This document shows positions 56,166 to 64,000 of a DNA stretch of 64,000 nucleotides, in pieces. How positions within the stretch are numbered: the first letter of the stretch is position 1; every line of letters starts with the position of its first letter. The notes under the pieces were generated by a model, which was not told the origin of the DNA, made no database searches, and saw only the letters and a list, made by a program, of their open reading frames with translations. Both the position numbers and the translations under genes were made by a program. Source of the stretch: Quercus robur (lineage: Eukaryota; Streptophyta; Magnoliopsida; Fagales; Fagaceae); assembly GCF_932294415.1 (NCBI RefSeq), contig NC_065538.1:52798343-52862342 (forward strand), in the 5' to 3' direction.

Positions 56166-56892
56166 TCAACCTTGTACCGGGGAACTGCTTCCTGTAGCAC
56201 TACTGCTAGCAACACCACCTCGTACCGGGGAACTGCTTCCTGGAGCACTACTGCTAGCAACACCACCTCGTACTGGGGGACTGTTTCGTGTAGCACTATT
56301 GCTAGGAACAACATCCCTTGGCCTCAATTTTGGAATAATAATAGATCGACAACAGACAAGAGTAAACAGCAACTGCATCATAAATGACATTATGCTGATC
56401 CATATAAATATAGTCTTCTTCCAATACCATATAATTCTTTTAAACAGGGGAAGTTCTGACTCAAGGATCAAAGAGGCATCATATAATTCAGGGATACCAG
56501 CACCAGGACGGTACTCTGCTCGTTGTTCAATTGTAACCTTTAAGCAGGCAGTAGGCACTTCTCCTTCAGTAAAACCTCTAAACTTCAGACTCAGAGTTTG
56601 TGATTCAGATACAAAGCCAGCAACAAGAGGAGCAGCCTTAAGAAAAGTCAGAAGAAGACGGATAGGCTCACTTTTAAATTGTAACATGCATGGATGGCTT
56701 GAACTGGCAAGAGTTTTACCACTAACAGAGAGGAAGTCTACTCTGACCTTCAAAAGAACATTAAAAGAAGTCACAAAAAGATTCATCGTATATGGATAAA
56801 GACACCAAATGAAAATCAAACAACAGTCATGAATTAAGATCACTATAACAGTCCAATCTCTGCTACCGACATAATACCTCCCCCCTCCTCCA

Positions 56893-56925
<33 letters not shown>

Positions 56926-59900
56926 AAAGCATGAAACTATACAATGAAGAAGAAATAAGTCTTAGAGAAATAGCATTCTTCCCTCTAGTCAGAGTTTCAG
57001 AAACTTGCACTGTTTTGTCAGCTACCAGAGTGCACCTGAATTATTTCCCTTTAAATTTTAAACATGGTACCAGTTGTCTATATATTAATGTCTATGGTAA
57101 TACCTGTGTCAAGGGGAGATCTAAACAGTTTTACTATCAATAATGCCAGGGTGAAATGATGGTAAACTCCCATCTCCTGTTTGCTGGTGACACTCGTTTA
57201 GTGTAATGCAAACTTCTCTCAACTCCACCACTTGAGATGTTTCTTCATCTTCTTTGAGGTGGTTTCAAGCTTAAGGATCATTTTGAGTAAGTCTGAAATT
57301 GTAGCAGTTAGAGAGGACTGAATGTTGACCCATTGGCATTTGATCTTCTATGTCGTGTCTCAGCCCTAGCTATGAAATATTTGGGTTTGCTTTTGGGAGC
57401 TCACTTTAAGGCTAGGCATGTAAGGGACTCCATCACTGAGAGAACGCATAAGAGGTTGGCTATTTGAAAGAAATTCTACCGTTTAAAAGGGAGGAGACTC
57501 ACTCTAATTAAAAGTACACTATCTAGCTTCCAACTTTTCTCTCATCTTTATCCCCATTGCCTGCAGGTGTGACAAACAAGTTGGAAAAAGGTACTTTTTC
57601 TGTGGTGGAATGAGTGAGGAGTTCAAGTTTAATTAGTCAATTGAAATGTACATTGCAGTCTGATTTGTGATGGAGATTTGGGGATTAAGAAACTAATTCC
57701 TTTTAATTAATCTTTGCTTGGGATATGGCTATGGCACTATGAGGTTAAAGAAAATATGTTGTGGAGAAGGGTGATAGATTTCAAGTAAGGCAATACCTAG
57801 GGAGTCCATGCACTAATGAGGTTAGAGGGCCGTATGGTGTGGGCTTGTGGAAGAATATTAGAGGAAGATGGGACAACTTCTCACTCTTTATCAGATTTGC
57901 TGTTGGTTATATTTCTAAAACTTTTTCGGTTTTATCTGTGGAATGATGAGACTACTTTTAAAGAGAAATCTTAGTCTTTTCCTAATTGCCAGGAATAAAG
58001 AGCCTAAGGTGGCAGATTATTTGAAGTACAAAAACGGAATTTTTTTTTTTTTTTTCTAGAATTTGTTATTCATTATAGAGTTGCATGATTGGGAATTTTT
58101 GTCTATGGTTTTACTTTTGAATGACATATATGCTATGAAGATTCATCATGGGTAGATGAATAAATCAAAACAAAGCCCTTCAAAATCTCAAGGCTTTCAA
58201 GTGAATACGGCATCAAGAGGAGAGAATCCTTTCCACATTTGGAAAGTCTGTGTGCCACCTAGGGTGGCTTTTTCTTGTGATGTCTGAGATCCGGACTACA
58301 GAAAATCTAAGGAAGCATTGGTTTGTTCTTATGCATTGGTGCTTATATGCAAGAGACATGGAATGTGTGGATCTTTCCTACAATCTGTGGTAGGTTAGGA
58401 ATTGTAGTGATAAGTTGTCTGTTTGTTTGGTGTTTGTCGGGTAATAACTTCTTCAATGTTGGATTTGTTACATTGTTGGAAAGAATGTTTTGTCAAGAGA
58501 AGCAATGGGGACATGTGGAAAGTTGTTTCTTTGTGTTTGATGTAGCACTTTTGGAGAGAATGAAAGATGCACTGTTTTGAGTTTAAAGAGATACGCACAA
58601 CAAAGTCAAATTTTTTATCCTTGAAAACTTTTTACAATTGAACTTCAACTTCTCAAACTTTCACTATAGTAGATTTTTAGAGTTCCTGGATACTTTACGC
58701 TTCCTATAACCTTTGTTTAGCTATTTATTATTCACTTTTGTTTTGGGATTTTCCTTTGTATACTACCCGTGTACTAGGGCTGCGCCCTTTTTGCGCTTTT
58801 CTTTTAATGGAATTTGTAATGACTTACCAAAAATGAATGTCCATGATGATAGATTGAATTGTTCTAGATGCATTCTTTTTACTATATCCTTTTCTTCAAA
58901 GGACAGTAAGAGTTCACATTATCTAGTTCCAAATGCCACTACCGAAGTAACTCTGGCACAATCTCACCCAAATGTCATAAACTATTATCACCCATTTCCA
59001 CATCACAAGTTCTTGGTGATCGTATTAATTTCAGACTATTTCTCACCGCTTAAACAATATAACAACATCTCAAACCTCAAACACTTGCTTTAGTTACAGA
59101 CACCTCTCAAACTCATCCTATGATGCCAACAGACTTCACACAATAACAATTAACAACAAAGCGCAGTTAACGAGTAACATCAACCGATTACAAAAGAGAA
59201 TTACACAGCTAACATGTGAATGCGTTTTCCTAAAGACTCTAGAGTTTAGATTCCTATAAATTTTAACAATGCAAGCAATGAATCATGTAAACTAAACAAA
59301 GAAGAATACTATCTTATCTGGAAAAAAGTAAAACTAATTCCACTCTAAAAATCCATCAAAGTACCTGAAAAACCCCGAGATTTCGATTGTACTCAGACTC
59401 CGGCAGCGTCAACGAAACCATGACCTGCAACCTATGAGTAGGAGGTATAAACCCTATACCTCCAATCACTTCCTTACAATGCTCGCCACAACCAATGCCT
59501 GTACACGGCACAATCGGCACATACGCCACCGGACTGTGCTTAGCGTAATTGAAATTCAACACCTCCTTAATCTGAATCGGCTCCTCCACCAAGCGCCTGA
59601 CCAAAACGACGCTAAAAACCGCCGACGACACCAACAGAGAGCACAAAACGACGCAGACATAGGCCGACGACAGAATCCCCCATCCACACCGCAACGCGAC
59701 TTTCCAAACCCACTGGTTCTCCCTCAGCCAAGAGCTTAGGGCTTCGGGTTTGAATTTGGTGAGCTTTTGGCTCAGATAGTCTGTGCCGCGACGCACCGTT
59801 TGGTACGGATTGGTGATGATAGTGTAAGAGTGATAGAGAAGGAAGAGAGGGAAAGTGGTGAAGGTGATGAAGAGGTTGATTTGGAAGGTAATGGCTTTGA

Positions 59901-60372
59901 TTACCAGTCCGGCTATGAATATCAGCCAATTGAACGACGGATCGCTGAGTTCCGCTGCCGAGTCGGCCGAGTCGTTAGCGATGGCGGCGGCGACGACTCG
60001 GCTATCGGTTTCGGTGGTTACGATTGAATTTTCACTCTGAACTGGCTCCGGCTTTTCGTTTATCCTCTCGTTTTCGGTCAGGTTCCGAGAAATCCGATAC
60101 CGATCGCGGAAGGTGGAGGAGTTGAAGCTGAAGGTTTTGGAATCTTCGCCGGAGAATGAGCGGCGAGAGAGAGATCCGCGGCGGCGGATGGTGGAGGAGG
60201 AGTCGGCGGTGAGGAGAGCGGAGGAGGAGGGGGAGGGGGAGGAGGCTGAGGTGGAGCATTCTGATTGGGGAGTGAAGGAAGAGGGGCAATCGTAGAAGGG
60301 AAAGTCGTCTAGGGCGTCGAGGAAAACGACGTCGTCGTCGTCTTCGTTGTTTGAGGTGGTTGCGGTTTCCAT
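56166..60372 (-). CDS. SEIPIN2: Seipin, SEIPIN2/3 type, two exons, 529 aa
   Basis: An ER membrane protein that forms oligomers at lipid-droplet budding sites and controls droplet size and number. Exon 1 is 60372-59365 (336 codons) and exon 2 is 56747-56166 (193 codons plus stop), joined in phase 0 at LGVFQ/VRVDFL. The acidic N-terminus ([19 protein letters not shown], residues 10-28) and long Ser-rich tail are typical of plant SEIPIN2/3. Hydrophobic segments lie at about 148-187 and 230-258. The lumenal domain follows ([12 protein letters not shown], then [18 protein letters not shown], residues 356-373), with a final membrane segment at about 447-467. Length agrees with the family (about 500-530 aa). 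An upstream in-frame Met (60411) is less likely because family members begin near the acidic motif. The C-terminus carries a 16-residue repeat. Confidence 0.95.
56174..56317 (-). repeat. 3 x 48-bp repeat in the seipin C-terminal coding region
   Basis: GTACCGGGGAACTGCTTCCT-type units start at 56174, 56222 and 56270 (period exactly 48). They encode [20 protein letters not shown] 16-residue repeats, then the stop codon. The oldest unit (56270) is the most diverged. Confidence 0.9.
56890..56922. repeat. Poly-A run in the seipin intron
   Basis: A 33-nt A-run. No matched target duplication was found. Confidence 0.7.
57165..58820 (+). pseudogene. LINE (L1-type) ORF2 remnant inside the seipin intron, antisense
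   Basis: Plus-strand translation with frameshifts reads the late RT region and beyond: [60 protein letters not shown] (in the order expected for plant L1 RT thumb and linker), then a zf-RVT-like part ([11 protein letters not shown]). The L1-like 3' UTR follows (GTACTAGGGCTGCGCCC, about 58770-58790). Many stops; inactive. It accounts for most of the intron's 2.6 kb. Confidence 0.8.
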
Positions 60373-60585
60373 TTGAAAGAAAAAGGAGGTGTTAAGTCCG
60401 GTACAAAACAATTTAGGGGGACGGGACTCTTTGAATTGTTTTTAATGCTAATTCTGTTTTTTCTTTTTTTCTTTTTTATGAATTTTAAGGCTAGTTCTGT
60501 ACTGTAGAAACTAGACAATTATAATAAGTGTGGGTAGTTTAATCTGATTCTGACCGTTGAAAAATGAAAAAGAAAAAAAAAATAT
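60373..60585 (-). promoter_or_regulatory. Seipin 5' flank
   Basis: Spacer upstream of the seipin start. No clear TATA box was identified; it is limited on the far side by the repeat starting near 60589. Confidence 0.3.
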
Positions 60586-60588
60586 AGG

Positions 60589-61422
60589 GATAATTACAGT
60601 AAACCCACCTGGGGTTAGGCCCGATTACACTATGCCTACCCGTGATTCAAAACTTATCACTTTGCCCACCTGAGGTGCCTTCCGTTAGGAATCTGTTACC
60701 CACCTCTCCGTTTGCCGTTAGAAAAACACATTTTTAAAGAAAAACAAACGTAACAAAGATCAAAAAGTAAGGTTTTTATTTCTTAAGAACTTCTATAAGA
60801 ACAAAACACAAAACACAGGAATAGCACAGATCAAATGCTATTCCTGATTAAAAGTGATTTCATTGAGCATTTGTTTTTTTATTTTTGTTTTTTTTATAGA
60901 TCTCTCCAACTTTTATTCAAACCAAACCAAACCCAAAAAAAAAAAAAAAATCCAAATCCCAGAAAACCAGTCCGTCGATCGCGATCTCGCGTTCGCGAGA
61001 TCGCGCCGGATCGAGATCGCGATCGACGGCGCAATCTCGCGAACGCGAGATCGCGACGTTGATCGCGATCTCGCCTTCGCGAGATCGCGACGTTGATCGC
61101 GATCTCGCCTTCGCGAGATCGCGCCGGCGAGATTGCACCGTCGCGAGATCGCGACGTTGATCGCGATCTCGCCTTCGCGAGATCGCAACGTTGATCGCGA
61201 TCTCGCCTTCACGAGATCGCGCTGGCGAGATCGCGATCTGGGATCTGTAATTGCTTCCTAATCCACATTTCAATGGGTTTTCCAAGTGTGGAGCATGTAA
61301 TTGGATTGTTAGGAACTATTTGATGAAGTCTTTATTGAAGGAATTGTCCTATATTCCCACCTCTGCGTGATCCTCCTAATTAAAAGGGATTTCATTGAGC
61401 ATTTGATTTGTGCTATTCCTGT
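60589..61422. mobile_element. Repeat element of unknown class enclosing a CpG palindrome array
   Basis: Begins with a terminal-looking GGGATAATTACAGTAAACCC block and a TAGGCCCGATTACAC segment typical of plant DNA-repeat ends. ATTAAAAG-GATTTCATTGAG occurs at about 60847-60866 and again at 61379-61398, bracketing the array. The far end may lie beyond the LTR element inserted at 61423. Confidence 0.4.
60975..61243. repeat. CpG-saturated palindromic tandem array
   Basis: Units of about 34 bp (GATCGCGATCTCGCCTTCGC then GAGATCGCGACGTT) recur at about 61061, 61095, 61159 and 61193, with variants on both sides. Within each unit GCGATCTCGC pairs with GCGAGATCGC. Arg/Asp/Ser-rich ORFs on both strands (60835-61285) are composition artefacts. 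Confidence 0.9.
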
Positions 61423-62062
61423 TGTAGGGCCCAATAATTGATTGGCCAGGCCCACTTGCTGATGGGGAGTCCAAAGGCCTAAACCGAAAAAAGGTCATGG
61501 CCCGAGCTCAAGAATAATAAGGCCCAATTGGCCCGGAGAAGCAGCCGAGGACAGTACAGTCCTCGGTTGACCCAAAGATCCACCAAGAAGAGGGGCAAAA
61601 CGGTAAAGGGACATGCTTGAAAGGAAATCTAAAATATCTAGGAAAGGTTGCCCTTACCACCTTCCCCATGCATAGCTCTGCGCCTAACAGAGCCTTATCC
61701 TTTAGCTTTATCAACCACTCCCAACAACTTTGGACTTGGATTGACAGGACAAGTGTCAGTCTTGGAAAGGTTGACCCAACACGTGGACGAAGGAAAGTGA
61801 ACGCAGGCTAGTATAAAAGAAAAAATAAGTAATCTGGAGAGGGGGCTGGGACGACTGGCCAAAAAAGAAAGGCTCCCAGTCTACCTCCAGAAGAAAGGCT
61901 TCAAGGGTGAGAGCGCTTAAATCACATATGAACACCACCAGAACCACCACTGGGTAACTAAGGTCTAGCCTTTCGAATCCACTCTCTACAAATGATATTA
62001 TTTGGGCCCATTCACGTGCGAACCTAACTCTACTGCGGTTCGTCGCGAAACGTGACCCTACA
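61423..62062 (+). repeat. 5' LTR of non-autonomous element copy 2 (640 bp)
   Basis: Collinear with 28093-28750 with more substitutions than between the two LTRs of copy 1. It has one fewer CCAGTCTACCTCCAG subrepeat. Confidence 0.92.
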
Positions 62063-62315
62063 ATTGGCGCCGTCTGTGGGGAAGGCTTGCGCATTAGCTC
62101 GAGCGGTGGTGAAGTTGAGTTTCTATCGAACAAGGGTCTATGAGGGTGCCTTTATGACCGGCGACACAGTGTTGTTATGCCAACATAAGTTCTCACTAGG
62201 GGCTACGCCTCGCAGTGTCAATGGCATGGACAAGTCTAGGGGCTTCAAACATCAGGCTAGCTTCCCCCACCTTGTTCGAGGAGCTAAACCTTCGAAAGAT
62301 AAATAAATAAAGAAG

Positions 62316-63355
62316 AATACAAGTTTTGGACAGAACCAAGGCCTTGTATGGTCCTCGGACCCAAGCCTCTGGGGAAACCAACTACTTACAAAGACAATAC
62401 AAGTTTTGGACAAAACCAAGGCCTTGTATGGTCCTCGGATCCAAGCCTCTGGGGAAACCAACTACTTATAAAGAAAAATACAAGTTTTGGACAGAACCAA
62501 GGCCTTGTATGGTCCTCGGATCCAAGCCTCTGGGAAACCAACTACTTACAAAGACAATACAAGTTTTGGACAGAACCAAGGCCTTGTATGGTCCTCGGAC
62601 CCAAGCCTCTGGGGAAACCAACTACTTACAAAGAAAAATACAAGTTTTGGACAGAACCAAGGCCTTGTATGGTCCTCGGACCCAAGCCTCTGGGGAAACC
62701 AACTACTTACAAAGAAAAATACAAGTTTTGGACAGAACCAAGGCCTTGTATGGTCCTCGGACCCAAACCTCTGGGGAAACCAACTACTTACAAAGACAAT
62801 ACAAGTTTTGGACAGAACCAAGGCCTTGTATGGTCCTCGGATCCAAGCCTCTGGGGAAACCAACTACTTAAAAAGAGAAAACAAGTTTTGGACAGAACCA
62901 AGGCCTTGTATGGTCCTCGGACCCAAGCCTCTGGGGAAACCAACTACTTACAAAGAAAAATACAAGTTTTGGACAGAATCAAGGCCTTGTATGGTCCTCG
63001 GACCCAAGCCTCTGGGGAAACCAACTACTTACAAAGAGAAAACAAGTTTTGGACAGAACCAAGGCCTTGTATGGTCCTCGGACCCAAGCCTCTGGGGAAA
63101 CCAACTACTTACAAAGAAAAATACAAGTTTTGGATAGAACCAAGGCCTTGTATGGTCCTCGGACCCAAGCCTCTGGGGAAACCAACTACTTACAAAGACA
63201 ATACAAGTTTTGGACAGAACCAAGGCCTTGTATGGTCCTCGGACCCAAGCCTTTGGGGAAACCAACTACTTACAAAGACAATACAAGTTTTGGACAGAAC
63301 CAATGCCTTGAATGGTCTTTGGACCCAAGCCTCTGGGGAAACCAACTACTTAAAA
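62316..63355 (+). repeat. 80-bp tandem array of copy 2, 13 units
   Basis: CAAGTTTTGGA occurs 13 times at spacings of 79-81 bp. Variation sits in the ACAAAGACAATAC / ACAAAGAAAAATAC junction. Same sequence as the copy 1 array. The 353-aa ORF over it (62348-63409) is a frame-cycling artefact. Confidence 0.95.
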
Positions 63356-64000
63356 GGAAAAACTACGTTACATGGATTCTCTAGTTTGCCCTCGGATCCT
63401 CAACACTAAAGGGACCAGTACGGAATGGAGTAACGTGTTTCCAAAAGCATAATCGAAGTCATGCAATGCTCGGTCACTCCCTCGGATGAATAATTTAGAA
63501 TTTGTCGTTCTCAGACAGTATTCTCACACTTATTACAGAACGTTCAACCGTTATCTCGGTTAGTTTCCTAAGTTTAACTTACTATGAGTTATTATTATTA
63601 TGCCTGATAGTGTCGGTAAATTAGAATTAGTTGGATTGTGTTTCAAGAGTTCTTGCTTTAAATAATGCCGAGGAGAAACACACACATGGAGCACACTCAT
63701 TCACAAAGTAGTGTTGTCAAAGAAACAGTATTCAAAACAAGTAAAGAAATTTCCATTTTTTTTTTACTAAAACAAAGAAATAGTACAGCGTACAATGAAA
63801 AGCTGGAATCAGTTTGTGTCAAAGCTCACTACATAACCAAAAAGAAAGGAAGATACAAGAGAATAAGATAAAGCCGAGGAAGTAGATCAGAGGAGAGGTT
63901 GGCTACAGCTCCAAGACCTTGTTCTTCCTCAATGCTTTCACATGCCCACAACTCAAACAGCAAAAGAGACCCAACTTGAGCCTGACACCGCTGAAGGAAA
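63356..64000 (+). other. Interior of element copy 2 after the array
   Basis: Collinear with 30041-30680 of copy 1 with few differences; noncoding. Confidence 0.8.

Larger units (their letters stand above)
61423..64000 (+). mobile_element. Non-autonomous LTR element copy 2, cut by the window end
   Basis: 5' LTR 61423-62062 (TGTAGGGCCCAATAATTG to GTGACCCTACA), PBS ATTGGCGCCGTCTGTGGG at 62063, then the same interior order as copy 1 (GACCGGCGACACA, 80-bp array, CTCGGATCCTCAACACTAAA). The interior continues to 64000; the 3' LTR lies outside. The expected left target duplication is CCTGT (61418-61422), to be tested against the missing right end. Confidence 0.92.

Noticed and set aside
59434..60295. 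Plus-strand and alternate-frame ORFs over seipin exon 1
   Set aside because: Shadows of the seipin coding frame, which has a clear family match.
60835..61285. Arg/Asp/Ser-rich proteins on both strands
   Set aside because: Produced by the palindromic CpG array in every frame.
62348..63409. 353-aa repetitive protein gene
   Set aside because: The ORF cycles all three phases of a tandem repeat; no codon-level signal and no start context.

Overview
This is plant nuclear DNA. Two interrupted genes have standard GT-AG introns, most of the sequence is AT-rich, and the window is dominated by plant transposons (Tat-lineage Ty3 elements, LINEs, tRNA-type SINEs, MITEs, hAT and Mutator-like elements). 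The TE proteins and LTRs look like those of woody eudicots, most plausibly Fagaceae (oak, chestnut, beech). That placement is inferred from recollection of the family and was not tested by a search.

Three host genes are supported. Two five-exon NIP aquaporin genes (NIP-A, 11013-13400, 277 aa; NIP-B, 48278-50245, 289 aa) lie in the same orientation with matching exon architecture and related 5' flanks. They are a tandem duplicate pair now about 35 kb apart. NIP-A keeps two NPA pores. NIP-B has NPS in loop B and a 42-bp in-frame duplication across the end of exon 1. On the minus strand, a two-exon seipin gene (60372-56166, 529 aa, SEIPIN2/3 type) has a 2.6-kb intron holding an opposite-strand LINE fragment.

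The space between the NIP genes is a deep nest. A small hAT element (19641-41212) is split by a 21-kb Tat-lineage LTR retrotransposon on the minus strand (19945-41015, TSD AAAAT). That element is itself broken in RT by a 5.8-kb non-autonomous LTR element (28093-33920, TSD GTAAC) and in protease by a 2.9-kb insertion of unknown class (35190-38105). The Tat element carries a decayed, apparently spliced antisense accessory gene (21305-23973) and an array of about 82-bp repeats. The non-autonomous element carries 13 exact 80-bp repeats related to those of the Tat element, and it shares the Tat PBS and PPT style. A second copy of the non-autonomous element begins at 61423 and runs off the window.

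The flanks hold a Copia-like solo LTR with a nested hAT (3449-4281), another solo LTR inside a MITE (18291-19038), four Tourist-like MITEs, a five-copy family of about 170-bp MITEs, two foldback elements in the NIP promoters, a Mutator-like element (43109-44268), degraded pararetrovirus-like coding remnants (15349-17400), LINE 3' ends, and a CpG-saturated palindromic array (60975-61243). A recurrent oddity is a set of at least eight tail-only insertions: 11-33 nt of A-rich (or T-rich) tail flanked by 13-16-bp target duplications. No CRISPR array, rRNA gene or true tRNA gene was seen.
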